From: CAYLJJ01 sp964384025
GTDB lineage: Bacteria > Myxococcota_A > Bradymonadia > UBA7976 > UBA1532
DNA length: 64,000 bases
NCBI GenBank assembly: GCA_964384025.1
Contig: CAYLJJ010000007.1
Coordinates: 54,116-118,115, forward strand
Direction: 5' to 3'
The notes under the pieces were generated by a model that was given only the letters and a program-made list of their open reading frames with translations, did no database searches and had not been told where the DNA came from. This document shows positions 43,739 to 54,330 of this stretch, piece by piece; within the stretch, counting starts at the first letter, position 1; every line of letters starts with the position of its first letter. Position numbers and translations under genes: made by a program.

Positions 43739-45849
43739 GGCTGCGCCTTGTACTCCATCCCCAACACCCGCGCAAAGAAGGTCCAGATGTCTCGCTTGAG
43801 TTCGATGCGCTTGCTGGTCGGTTTGCCTGCGCCATGTCCAGCCTTAACCTCTACTCTCAGCAAGATGGGTTGTTCACCGATCTGCGCTGCTTGCAGAGCC
43901 GCGCCAAACTTAAAGGAGTGGCCAGGAACGACACGATCATCATGATCTGAGGTGGTGATCAGGGTCGCTGGATAGCTCAAACCGGGGCGAATATTGTGGA
44001 GGGGGGAGTAGCGCAGCAGGGTTGCAAACTGAGCAGGATCTGCAGAGGAACCATACTCAGGGACCCAAGCCCAGCCGATAGTAAACTTATGGAAGCGCAG
44101 CATATCCAGAACCCCAACCGCCACCAGCGCGGCGCCAAAGAGGTCGGGACGCTGAAGCAGGCAGGCGGCGGTGAGCAGGCCCCCGTTGCTCCCTCCGGCG
44201 ATCGCCAACTTGGAGGGCTGGGTATAGCCCTCTTTGATGAGATATTCCGCAGCAGCGATGAAGTCATCAAAGACATTCTGCTTCTTATGAAGCATCCCCG
44301 CTTGATGCCAAGCCTCACCATACTCATTGCCCCCGCGCAGATTGGGGAAGGCCAGGACCCCACCCATCTCCAGCCAGACCAGATTGCTGACTGAAAATTG
44401 GGGGGTTTCGTTGATGTTGAAACCTCCATAACCATATAGATATACAGGGTTATTCCCATCTTTCTTCAAACCCTTCTTATGGGTCAGGAACATCGGTACG
44501 CGGGTCCCATCCCGGCTCTCATAGAAGATCTGTTGGGTCAGATAGGGGCCACGATCAAAGTCGATCTGTGGTGCGCGGAAAATCTCTGGAGTTTTGTCCT
44601 TGAGATCGTAGCGATAGATGGTCGTGGGCCAGAGGTAGGAGGTGAAGGCGAAGAAGAACTCTGTCCCTCCCTGCTCTCCTGAGAGCCCCTCGATGGCGCC
44701 TGGAGCGGGCAAGGGGATCTCCTGCTCCAGCTTCCCTCCCAGATCATGGATGCTCAACCGCGCCTTGACATCTACGAGGGCATGAACGACGAGTCGATCT
44801 GAGATCAGGAGGACACGCTCTAAGACCGCCTCACTCTCGGAAATGATCGTCTTCCAGGCCTCTCGTTGAGGCTTCCTCAGGTTGATGGCGATCACCTTTC
44901 CACGAGGGGCCTTTAGGTTGGTTTCAAAGTAGAAGGTCTCACCCCGGTTGCCCAAGAAGTGATAGCGCGCGTCAAACTCATCCAAGAGGCGGATGATGGG
45001 GCCATCCAGTTTGAGATCTTTGTAATAAACACGGGTACGAGGATCGGTCCCTTTCCAGACCGTGATGATCAGGTAGCGACCATCCTCGGTGACTTGAGGG
45101 TCAAAGCCCATCTCAGGATCATCAGGACGAGCGTAGATGAGTTGATCAACGCTCTGCTCACTCCCCAGTTTATGAAAGTAGAGTCTCTGGTTTTTGTTGA
45201 TCTCCTCGTGAGTGGCGCCCTCAGCGGGGGCTTTAAAACGAGCGTAATAGAAGCCTGTCCCCTCCCCGTTCCAGGCCGCATTACTGAACTTCACCCAGGA
45301 GATCACATCGGCCAGATCCTCTCCAGTCGTCACTGAGCGCAGCCTGAGTGTTCGCCAATCGGAGCCGCTCTCGCTGACACCGTAGACCGCCAGCGCCCCA
45401 TCCCGACTGATGTTGAGAGAGCTGAGGGCCACCGTCCCATCACTAGAGAGGGTGTTGGGATCGATCAGGATCTGAGGCTCCCCTTTGAGTCCCTCCATTT
45501 GGTAGAGCACGCTCTGGTTTTGGAGGCCATCATTTTTACGGATGAAATAGCGCTGGCCTCGGCGAAAGGGGACTCCATATTTGGGATAGTTCCAAAGAGC
45601 GGTGATGCGCGCGCCGATGCGCTCTCGCAGTGGGCTTTCTTTGAACCAGGATCCGCTGATCAGGTTCTGAATTTTGACCCATTGATGAGTCTCATCAGCG
45701 TCCAGGTCCTCCAACCAGCGATAGGGATCTGCCACCCGAACGTCATGATAGGTGTCAACTTGTTCTACACGGCGGGTGTTGGGATAGGGGATCCGAGCCA
45801 AGGCGTTGCCTCCAATCAGGCTGAAGATCAACAGAATATAGCGGGGCAT
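43735..45849 (-). CDS. Prolyl oligopeptidase (S9A), exported
   Basis: Serine peptidase of 704 residues with a signal peptide (MPRYILLIFSLIGGNALA) and the family start YPNTRRVEQVDTYHDVRVADPYRWLEDLD. Seven-bladed propeller (~70-420) then alpha/beta hydrolase. Catalytic Ser is in GGSNGGLL near 555; Asp in TSDHDDRVVPGHS; His in KAGHGAGKPTSK. Cleaves short peptides after proline, here probably in the periplasm. First gene of a reverse-strand operon with nth and a membrane protein, linked by a 4-base overlap. Confidence 0.94.
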   Translation of the reverse strand: MPRYILLIFSLIGGNALARIPYPNTRRVEQVDTYHDVRVADPYRWLEDLDADETHQWVKIQNLISGSWFKESPLRERIGARITALWNYPKYGVPFRRGQRYFIRKNDGLQNQSVLYQMEGLKGEPQILIDPNTLSSDGTVALSSLNISRDGALAVYGVSESGSDWRTLRLRSVTTGEDLADVISWVKFSNAAWNGEGTGFYYARFKAPAEGATHEEINKNQRLYFHKLGSEQSVDQLIYARPDDPEMGFDPQVTEDGRYLIITVWKGTDPRTRVYYKDLKLDGPIIRLLDEFDARYHFLGNRGETFYFETNLKAPRGKVIAINLRKPQREAWKTIISESEAVLERVLLISDRLVVHALVDVKARLSIHDLGGKLEQEIPLPAPGAIEGLSGEQGGTEFFFAFTSYLWPTTIYRYDLKDKTPEIFRAPQIDFDRGPYLTQQIFYESRDGTRVPMFLTHKKGLKKDGNNPVYLYGYGGFNINETPQFSVSNLVWLEMGGVLAFPNLRGGNEYGEAWHQAGMLHKKQNVFDDFIAAAEYLIKEGYTQPSKLAIAGGSNGGLLTAACLLQRPDLFGAALVAVGVLDMLRFHKFTIGWAWVPEYGSSADPAQFATLLRYSPLHNIRPGLSYPATLITTSDHDDRVVPGHSFKFGAALQAAQIGEQPILLRVEVKAGHGAGKPTSKRIELKRDIWTFFARVLGMEYKAQP

Positions 45850-45958
45850 ATGCTCCTCCAGATCAGAAAAGTAAGCGCCCCTGTGTACAGCAAAGCAGCT
45901 CTTTCTTCACGGAGATCGAGCAGCTTTGAGCGCCTGCCTTGCTGAGCAAGCAGATCGC

Positions 45959-46435
45959 TTATGGAGTATTGAGCTTCAGGCGGATCTCTACGCGGCGGTT
46001 CTTGGCCCAAGCAGCTTCATTGTGTTGGGGATCGAGGGGCTGCGACTCTCCCATAGAGTATGTCTTGAGTCGCTGAGGCTCGATCCCCAGTTTGAGGAGA
46101 GAGCGCTTAACGGATCGAGCCATCCGCTCCCCCAAGGCTAGATTATAAGGTTCTGTTCCCTGTTCGCTGGTATGGCCCTCAATGAGTACGACTTGAGTTG
46201 ATCTTTGGATACAGAAGCTCAGAGCCTTGAGCTTCTCTTGTTCAGAGGCCTGAAGGCTGCTGCGATCAAAATCAAAGTAGACACGAGCAAAGCAGAGTTC
46301 TGTGTCGAGATCTGGGTTTGGCTGCTTGGGAGGGCTTTTCATCTGAGGAGCGCTGGCTGGTTGAGACTCTTTCGCTTGAGCCTGAAGCGATAGGAGCATC
46401 AGAGAGCAGAGGAGGAGGCGGAGGATCCAAAACAT
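45959..46435 (-). CDS. OmpA/Pal-domain periplasmic protein
   Basis: Protein of 158 residues. The start at 46435 (GGAG upstream) opens the signal peptide MFWILRLLLCSLMLLSLQAQA; a longer frame to 46651 has no signal and is rejected. The C-terminal OmpA domain has VYFDFDRSSLQASEQEKL, VLIEGHTSEQGTEPYNLALGERMARSVKRSL and AKNRRVEIRLK, the peptidoglycan (meso-DAP)-binding pattern. No lipobox is seen, so it is a soluble periplasmic protein or is held by a partner rather than a Pal lipoprotein. Divergent from the PTH2-like gene across 245 bases that hold both promoters. Confidence 0.82.
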   Translation of the reverse strand: MFWILRLLLCSLMLLSLQAQAKESQPASAPQMKSPPKQPNPDLDTELCFARVYFDFDRSSLQASEQEKLKALSFCIQRSTQVVLIEGHTSEQGTEPYNLALGERMARSVKRSLLKLGIEPQRLKTYSMGESQPLDPQHNEAAWAKNRRVEIRLKLNTP

Positions 46436-46680
46436 ATCGCTTGCTCCATCGAAATCTTTTTCTGATCTACAAGATTGCCATAAAATCTCGCAAGCTTTCG
46501 GCCAATACCTTTGCCAGATGTTAGATTTGGGGTCCTCAGTATGCATACTCACTGGGGTGTTCTCTAAGAAGGCTCTATGCCAGGGCAGATTAATGGGGAG
46601 AGGATCACAGCTCGTTGACGAAGGTATTATTTTGGCTTCCCTGAGACTCAAGCAGGTTCTAAGAGTAGAGGAGCTTTAAT

Positions 46681-46983
46681 TTGAAGATCTATATCCTGAT
46701 CCCTGAGTCGATCCCCTTGGGCTTCGCTCTGGTGGCGGCAGCTCATGCCTCTCTAGGGGTTTACCTTGAGTTCAAAGAGAGCCCAGAGGTAGCTGAGTGG
46801 CTCAGCGGCCCCTTTCGCAAAACCATCTGCCGAGTTAACGACCAGGAGTTTGAGCGCGCCAAGGCGGTGCCTGACCATCTGATCCTGACTGAATCAGCTC
46901 TGGGAGGCCAAGAGGTCGCTATCGCCTTTAAGCCTCGTAAAGAGTGGCCCAAGGGCTTTCGTTTTTATCGCCTCTACAAATAG
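46681..46983 (+). CDS. PTH2-like small protein, TTG start
   Basis: Soluble protein of 100 residues starting at TTG 46681, with AGAGGAG 8 bases upstream. Order of motifs is like type 2 peptidyl-tRNA hydrolase: strand IYILIPESIPLGFALVAAAHASLGVYLE (Ala/His-containing first helix), then CRVNDQEFERAKAVPDHLILTESALGGQEVAIAFKP. Canonical PTH2 proteins start KxVLVVRxDLxMGxGKxAAQCxHAA; this one keeps AAHASLG but not the Lys/Gln residues, so it may be a divergent PTH2-fold protein rather than an enzyme. It lies 62 bases upstream of dnaJ on the same strand, which would suit translation quality control. Confidence 0.55.
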   Translation: MKIYILIPESIPLGFALVAAAHASLGVYLEFKESPEVAEWLSGPFRKTICRVNDQEFERAKAVPDHLILTESALGGQEVAIAFKPRKEWPKGFRFYRLYK

Positions 46984-47045
46984 GCTGAGCGCTTGACATT
47001 CAGGAGAGGGTGCTTAGGCGATGCGCTCTCAGGAGAGGAGCGCGC

Positions 47046-48083
47046 ATGTCTATTGACGACTATTATGAGCTGCTGGGGGTCCCCAAAGATGCAGAAGCCT
47101 CAGCGATAAAGAAAGCCTATCGTGAGCAGGCGATGAAATATCATCCTGATCGCAACTCAGATCCTGAGGCTGAAGATCGCTTTAAAAAGATCGGTGATGC
47201 TTATAGCGTCCTCTCTGACGAGAACAAGCGGCAGGTCTATGATCGTTATGGCCATGAGGGTTTAAAGAATCAGGGCTTCTCTGGCAGCTCAGCCCAAGAC
47301 ATTTTTAACAGTTTTGGAGACATCTTTGGGGATCTCTTTGGCTTCTCTGGAGGAGGGCGGCGCTCTCACCGAGGGGCGGACCTGCGGATCAAGCTGATCC
47401 TCAACCTGGAGGAGTGTCTGAAAATCCAGGAGCAGAAGATCAAGATCCCCCGTAAAATCAGCTGCCGAGGCTGCGATGGCAGCGGAGCAGAGCCGGGCAG
47501 CCAGGTGCAGACTTGCCCCACCTGCCAAGGTCGAGGTCAAGTAGCGGTGGGGCGCGGATTTATCTCCATGAGCACGACCTGTCCAAGCTGTCACGGTGAG
47601 GGGAAGTTTATCCCCAACCCCTGCCATGAGTGTCGAGGGAAGGGGCAGATCCAGGAGGAGCGAGAGGTGAAGGTCACTATCCCTGCGGGGGTAGAGACAG
47701 GCAACCGCCTGCGCTTGAGCGGTATGGGTGAAGGAGGTCCCCCAGGAGGAGAGAGTGGGGATCTCTATGTTCATATCGAGATCGAGGAGCACCCCCGCTT
47801 TGAGCGTCACGGCGCTGATCTTCTGGCCGAGGTCGAGTTGGATATGGTCAGCGCCGCTCTGGGGACCGAGTTAAGCTTTAAGGGCCTCGATGGCCCCTTT
47901 AAGCTCAAGATCCCAGCAGGGACTCAGCCCAATGATATCCTCAAGGTGCGCCAGAAAGGGATGCCTCACCTCAACCGTCGCTCAGGGCGAGGCACCCTAC
48001 ATATCCAAGCCAAGGTCCTCATCCCGAAGCGCCTCTCAAGAAAGCAGAAGAACCTGCTAAAATCTTTTCAGGCTACGCTGTAA
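47046..48083 (+). CDS. dnaJ: Chaperone protein DnaJ
   Basis: Type I Hsp40 of 345 residues. The ATG at 47046 has AGGAGAGGAG upstream. J domain (1-~68) with HPD in KYHPDRNSD; G/F region (~70-110, FGDIFGDLFGFSGGGRR); four zinc-binding CxxCxGxG motifs CRGCDGSG, CPTCQGRG, CPSCHGEG and CHECRGKG (~140-205); then the peptide-binding domain. Slightly short, with a compact C-terminus ending in FQATL. Stimulates DnaK ATPase in protein folding. No dnaK or grpE is in the window. Confidence 0.95.
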   Translation: MSIDDYYELLGVPKDAEASAIKKAYREQAMKYHPDRNSDPEAEDRFKKIGDAYSVLSDENKRQVYDRYGHEGLKNQGFSGSSAQDIFNSFGDIFGDLFGFSGGGRRSHRGADLRIKLILNLEECLKIQEQKIKIPRKISCRGCDGSGAEPGSQVQTCPTCQGRGQVAVGRGFISMSTTCPSCHGEGKFIPNPCHECRGKGQIQEEREVKVTIPAGVETGNRLRLSGMGEGGPPGGESGDLYVHIEIEEHPRFERHGADLLAEVELDMVSAALGTELSFKGLDGPFKLKIPAGTQPNDILKVRQKGMPHLNRRSGRGTLHIQAKVLIPKRLSRKQKNLLKSFQATL

Positions 48084-48104
48084 AATTGATAACAAAGCCA
48101 TTCG

Positions 48105-50318
48105 TTAAGGCATCGTCAGATGCATCATAAAAACATCGCTGTCGGTGGCGCTTCCATTGGAGTTCTCATTTTTATCCTGAGCATTTTGGAGTTCAACATT
48201 AAAGGCTGCTGAGTCGATGGCATCATAGACAGCATCGTTGTTGAAGTTCTCAAAGCTACCATCGACAAAGGCAGCAGTGGCGATCCCCTCATGTGTGGTC
48301 GTATCTGTCACATCATTAACCGCCACGGGTATGTAATCCTCCAATTCATGAGGGAAGTCATACCAATAACCCCAATAACGGTAAAAATTGAGGTTACCTG
48401 TATAAACTTGGCCCATTAGGTAAAGATCAGATTCTCCTGCAGCCATCCCATGTATGGAGTGGTGACAAACCTCGTTAGGGCCGGAACCTGTGTAATAGAT
48501 GCTTCCCCAAGCCAAGCTCATATCAGCGGTGTTGAGTTTGGCGATGAGCCCATCTCCGCCACCTGTATCCCAGCCCGCCTGACCTGTACGTCCTCCCGCA
48601 TAGACAAAATCACCCACCACCCTGACCACATAGATGTTGTTTCGATCACCGGCTGTTCCCGGTAGGGTCTTGCCTGTAAAGCTCTGTCCATCAGCGCTGA
48701 TCTTGGCGAGGCTAAAGTAAGTCTGTGCGCCGCGGCGATCAACGGCTATAAAGAGGTTGCCTTCAGCGTCGAGAGCCATGGAGTTGATGTTGGAGCCCAT
48801 CTCCAGATCTCCATTGTCGAGGGTCTTGGCCCAATCAAGGTTTAGGTTCGCGCCGCTGTCATCAACACCGCTGAGCTTGGCGACGAAGGGGCCTGATGCA
48901 CCTGAAGAGTAATCTAAACCACCCAGATAGAGGTGCCCTGCGCCATCGCTCCGCACCGAATGGAGGCGGTGGGCGGCGTTGCTCCCCTGTGGAGTGATCT
49001 TATGTGACCAGAGCAGGCTGCCCTCTGTGCTTATACAGCTGATGGAGACACCACCCACCACATAGACTCGATCACCGACAACATCAACAGCCACCGCCTG
49101 CGCTGAGTCGGTGTATTGAAGACGCTCTGGATTATGGAACCAATGCTTGAGCCAAACCGCGTCACCTGTAGCGGGATCAACCTTCATGATCAGAGCAACA
49201 GAGCGGTTGTTCCCATTGCCCGCCTTACCCACGAGGTAGAGCATGCCATCTTCAGCGATGGCCAAGGCGTCGGCCGCCCCCAATCCCAGGTTGTCACCGG
49301 TTTGAACGATGATGTCGTGGGCAGTGGAGTGATACTGGCGCTCCCAACCCAGGCTGCCATCCGCATTGACCTTGACGAGGAAGATGTTCCTGTCGGAGTT
49401 GGCAGCTTCAACCGTCAGCCCTGATGTGGTCCCAGCGAAGTAGATGTTGCCGCTGGCGTCAGCAACCATCGGCCCTGGAGCTTCATCATGATTGTTGTCA
49501 TAACCACCCCAGAGCCTGTGGCTCTCCAAGCTCCCTGCTGAGAAAAAGTAGGCAGGGTATTCATCGGAGCCAACGCGACCGTGACCGCTCAGGTTGGCGC
49601 TGTAGCTGTGACTCTCGCCGCCCACCTCATAGCGGATCGAGATCGTCGCGGTTCGTTCTCCCGATTGAACCGGGTAGAAGTGAAGTTGGAAGTTCGCGCT
49701 CTCACCCGGCTCCAAGGCGCCATATTCGAAGGGCCGACACTGATTGACAGCAGAGTCATCACTGCAAGCTTTCATCTCTTCTCCCAGGAGATCGCCGGTA
49801 CCAATGATGGAGACCTCGCTGAGCATGATGGCGACCTCAGAGGTGTTACGGATCATCATCAACTCTTTGATCTCGCTGAAGATGGCGACTGCCGCAGCGG
49901 CAGGATCTTGGATGTTGAGGGGGATGTGATATCTACCCCCGTTGGGGATCGCGTGACCCGCTTGGGTCAATTCAATGCCCTCTATGAGAGGAGGACTCGC
50001 ATCTTCAAAGATTTCACCTGAGTCCAAAACAGGAACAGTCGAATCCAGGAGAGGATCACCTGAGTCCACAACAGACTCACCTGAGTCCAAAACAGACTCA
50101 CCTGAGTCTACGATAGACTCGCCTGAGTCCACAACAGACTCACCTGAGTCTACAATAGGCTCGCCTACATCACCGGCAGAACCTCCAGTATCATCTGAAG
50201 CCCCAGCCATATCGCCGGGGATTCCTCCTTCGAGCCCTCCATCCAAGGAGTTCCCTGAAATATTACAGGCGCTGATGAGAGCACACAGTGTTAAAGAGAT
50301 AAGCCTTCGGGCGTCCAT
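48105..50318 (-). CDS. Lipoprotein with DSGES tether and beta-propeller (SBBP-like)
   Basis: Lipoprotein of 737 residues; start at 50318 with AAAAGGGGAATAC upstream and lipobox ISAC. A tether of seven DSGES-type heptapeptides follows. Residues ~115-250 form an Ig-like/ASH-type beta domain (QDPAAAAVAIFSEIKELMMIRNTSEVAIMLSEVSI ... LEPGESANFQLHFYPVQSGERTATISIRYE). Residues ~260-640 are propeller blades of the SBBP type (GNIYFAGTTSG, DGMLYLVGKAGN, DRVYVVGGVS, GHLYLGGLDYSS, GNLFIAVDRRG, DFVYAGGRTG). Likely cell-surface protein, binding partner unknown. Convergent with dnaJ. Confidence 0.75.
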   Translation of the reverse strand: MDARRLISLTLCALISACNISGNSLDGGLEGGIPGDMAGASDDTGGSAGDVGEPIVDSGESVVDSGESIVDSGESVLDSGESVVDSGDPLLDSTVPVLDSGEIFEDASPPLIEGIELTQAGHAIPNGGRYHIPLNIQDPAAAAVAIFSEIKELMMIRNTSEVAIMLSEVSIIGTGDLLGEEMKACSDDSAVNQCRPFEYGALEPGESANFQLHFYPVQSGERTATISIRYEVGGESHSYSANLSGHGRVGSDEYPAYFFSAGSLESHRLWGGYDNNHDEAPGPMVADASGNIYFAGTTSGLTVEAANSDRNIFLVKVNADGSLGWERQYHSTAHDIIVQTGDNLGLGAADALAIAEDGMLYLVGKAGNGNNRSVALIMKVDPATGDAVWLKHWFHNPERLQYTDSAQAVAVDVVGDRVYVVGGVSISCISTEGSLLWSHKITPQGSNAAHRLHSVRSDGAGHLYLGGLDYSSGASGPFVAKLSGVDDSGANLNLDWAKTLDNGDLEMGSNINSMALDAEGNLFIAVDRRGAQTYFSLAKISADGQSFTGKTLPGTAGDRNNIYVVRVVGDFVYAGGRTGQAGWDTGGGDGLIAKLNTADMSLAWGSIYYTGSGPNEVCHHSIHGMAAGESDLYLMGQVYTGNLNFYRYWGYWYDFPHELEDYIPVAVNDVTDTTTHEGIATAAFVDGSFENFNNDAVYDAIDSAAFNVELQNAQDKNENSNGSATDSDVFMMHLTMP
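50010..50156 (-). repeat. Seven tandem 21-bp units encoding (I/V)(V/L)DSGES
   Basis: Seven 21-base units in register encode IVDSGES, VVDSGES, IVDSGES, VLDSGES, VVDSGDP, LLDSTVP and VLDSGEI, the tether immediately behind the lipobox. The first units are very similar at DNA level (a recurring CTCACCTGAGTC core), pointing to slippage or recombination growth. Confidence 0.92.
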
Positions 50319-50476
50319 GTATTCCCCTTTTGAACTGGGATCCCAAGCTGTGAGCGACAGTCTAGCATCTGAGTCCCTCTTGTCCATCCCCGCAAAATTT
50401 AAAAGCGCCTGTGCTGAATGCCGAAAGCCCTTAACCCCGTGCTAGGCTCCTCTCTCTCAATTTAAGGAGTGTTCAG

Positions 50477-51971
<1,495 letters not shown>

Positions 51972-52695
51972 ACTCGCGCTGGACGACTCCCTGTGTGTCG
52001 CTTTCCTGCTGCCTGTTCGATCAGACCATCCTCCCGCCAGCGCCGGAAACGTCGCCTAAAATTCCCTGGATCACAGTGGGTCCCCTTGATCGCCTCATAG
52101 CTGGAGCGCAGCTCTGCCACGGTGAAGTGGACAGGCACAAGATCAAAGCCGATGGCGCTGTAGTCGATCTTTCCACGGATGCGCTGGATCGCCAACTCAA
52201 GGATCTCCTGATGATCAAAGGCCAACGGCAACTCCCCCTCTAAGAGCTTGTGCTCAGCGATAGAAAACCAGCTGGCTTTATGAGCGTCCCCACCCGCCTG
52301 AACTAAGGGGATCAAATCGGGGCGGATCAACGCATAATAGGCCACAGTGATCACACGGGTTCGAGGATCACGCCCTGCTCGCCCAAAGGTGTAGAGCTGC
52401 TCAAGGAAGAGCTGATCAGGCTCCAAGCCGGTCTCCTCTTTCAGCTCTCGCCGCGCCGCAGCCTCTAGATCTTCTCCCTGATCATCAAAGCTGTCTCCAA
52501 CCCTCAAGAAGCCGCCTGGGAGAGCCCAAGCCCCCAGGAAGGGAGGCTCTCCCCGCTGGATCAAGAGCAGCTTTAAGTCCCTGTCCAGGACCGTCAGGAT
52601 CACCAGATCGACGGTGACAGAGGGGCGAGGATCACGCCGTTCTCGGTAGGCCTTGAGGAAGGCTGTCTCTTGCTCTCCTGGCATCTCTCAGGACC

Positions 52696-54321
52696 TCACT
52701 GTTTAAGGCGCATACGATACAGGATCTCTCCCTGAGAACCGAGCAGACCTGAAGCGCCCGACCAGAGGCTCAGGGGCTGATTGAGAGAGAACCGTCGCTC
52801 ACCCGCCTCACCTGGTCGCCCTGAGCGGAGGATCAATTGGTCCTCCCAGCGCCAGACCAAGACCCCGCTCTTAAGGTGGACAAACTCCAGGGCTTCTGGG
52901 GCCACATCCTCTTGGATCTCACAATCATAGCCTCTTCTGGTGCTGCGAAAGAGGAGGCGATCATAGCGACCTTTAGAGAAGCCCAAGACCATCAGCGCGC
53001 CGCGTTCGGCGCGGGCCTCCATGAGGCGATGAGCCCTGAGTTCAGGGAGAGAGAAGCCTCTTACATCTCGCGCCTCCAAGAGCCAACACCAAGTTGAGGT
53101 TCCCACAGCTTGGAGAGCGACTCCAGGCCAGAGGCGCGCGGCCCGTGGCAAAAGCCGCGCCCAGCGTCGAGGGAGGATAGCCCCCTTGAAAATCTGAAGG
53201 GCGAGGAGCTGATCCTCACAGAGGCCATAAAGGGCACCTTCGGCGCCGCTCACTTGAGAGAGTTTAAGGGGCAGAGATCGAGGTGCTGGAGTGTAGAGCT
53301 GCGTTCGCTCTAGAGCCAGAGGAGCGCCCTGGGAATCAAAGCCCAGGACCGCCGCGCCTGAGGGAGCGGTGCTGAGCTGCTGATCACCCAGATAGAGCCC
53401 TCCTTCTGTCAGCACAAGGCAAGCTTGAGGCCCCTGAAGGACTTTTAGGATCGACTCTGGATAACGGGCCATCACCTCCAGCTCTATCTGAGGAGCCGCG
53501 ATGGCGGGGGGCATCGGAGGCAGATGATGAGAGGCGCTGGCCTGGGTCCCAGGTGGAGGGGAACGCAGCCCCTCCTCAAAGAGCTGCTCATACCAGCACC
53601 GCCAGTCATCTGGAATCAGGGAGAAGGGGAGACAGCTGGGAGGCAGCTTGACCTCAGGATCGAAGACCGAGACTTGAGCCTCCATACGCTCATCTAAGCT
53701 TCTCAATCGGGGGTGTCGCCCTCGATAGGGGTGAATCCCGGTGAGCAGCTGAAAGCTGACCACCGCAAAGGCAAACCAGTCTGTACCCTCATCAAAGCTA
53801 GAGCTGTGACGGTCCCGAACGCTCTCAGAGAGAGCTGTAGCAGGGAAGCCGGGGAGCTGCCAGCTGTCGGTATCGATGAGATAGAGATGGTCCAGAGAGT
53901 GTTTGACCAGCACATTCATCTCGTTGAGATCGACGATAAGAGCACCCTGAAGATGGATGAAGCTGAGCAGCTCCCTCAGCTGTAAGACCAGGGCAAGCGC
54001 CTGAGCGGGGCTCAACCCCTGTGTACGACGGAAGGAGAGCGGGAAGAGCTCGCAGAGGGTCCAGGCTTCGGACAAAAGCTTCATGCTGAAGCCCAACAAC
54101 GCGCCCTGCTCGTCATAGAGAGGTTCTAAGGGGCCAAGAATCTGCTCATGCCTCAACCTCTTTAAGGCCCGCAGGCGCTCCAGGGAGGGGACCTGATCCA
54201 GATCATCAAAGATCTTATAGGCCAAGCCCTCTTGGGCGTAGACGGAGGCCTGCCCACCACGAGCCAGGAAGTGAGCGTCGTTGAGGAGAATGGCTGTCTG
54301 TCCTGGAATCTCAACTCTCAT
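52696..54321 (-). CDS. Protein-kinase-like protein with C-terminal propeller, TerY-associated type
   Basis: Soluble protein of 541 residues. The kinase domain (~10-255) has Gly loop LARGGQASVY (19-28), ATP-binding Lys36 in YKIF, catalytic loop VDLNEMNVLV (130-139) with Asp131 and Asn136, and IDTDSW (149-154) in place of DFG. The catalytic loop lacks the usual HRD/HGD His-Gly, reading LIVDLNEMN. This resembles the YegI/TerY-P-linked kinases. After a Pro-rich linker (~255-275), residues ~280-541 form short beta repeats (CLVLTEGGLYLGDQQL, GALYGLCEDQLLALQIF, GVLVWRWEDQLILRSG), probably a propeller sensor. It is 9 bases downstream of the VWA gene and 11 upstream of the Nudix regulator. Kinase activity is likely but unproven. 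Confidence 0.74.
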   Translation of the reverse strand: MRVEIPGQTAILLNDAHFLARGGQASVYAQEGLAYKIFDDLDQVPSLERLRALKRLRHEQILGPLEPLYDEQGALLGFSMKLLSEAWTLCELFPLSFRRTQGLSPAQALALVLQLRELLSFIHLQGALIVDLNEMNVLVKHSLDHLYLIDTDSWQLPGFPATALSESVRDRHSSSFDEGTDWFAFAVVSFQLLTGIHPYRGRHPRLRSLDERMEAQVSVFDPEVKLPPSCLPFSLIPDDWRCWYEQLFEEGLRSPPPGTQASASHHLPPMPPAIAAPQIELEVMARYPESILKVLQGPQACLVLTEGGLYLGDQQLSTAPSGAAVLGFDSQGAPLALERTQLYTPAPRSLPLKLSQVSGAEGALYGLCEDQLLALQIFKGAILPRRWARLLPRAARLWPGVALQAVGTSTWCWLLEARDVRGFSLPELRAHRLMEARAERGALMVLGFSKGRYDRLLFRSTRRGYDCEIQEDVAPEALEFVHLKSGVLVWRWEDQLILRSGRPGEAGERRFSLNQPLSLWSGASGLLGSQGEILYRMRLKQ

Positions 54322-54330
54322 CAGCGCTCT

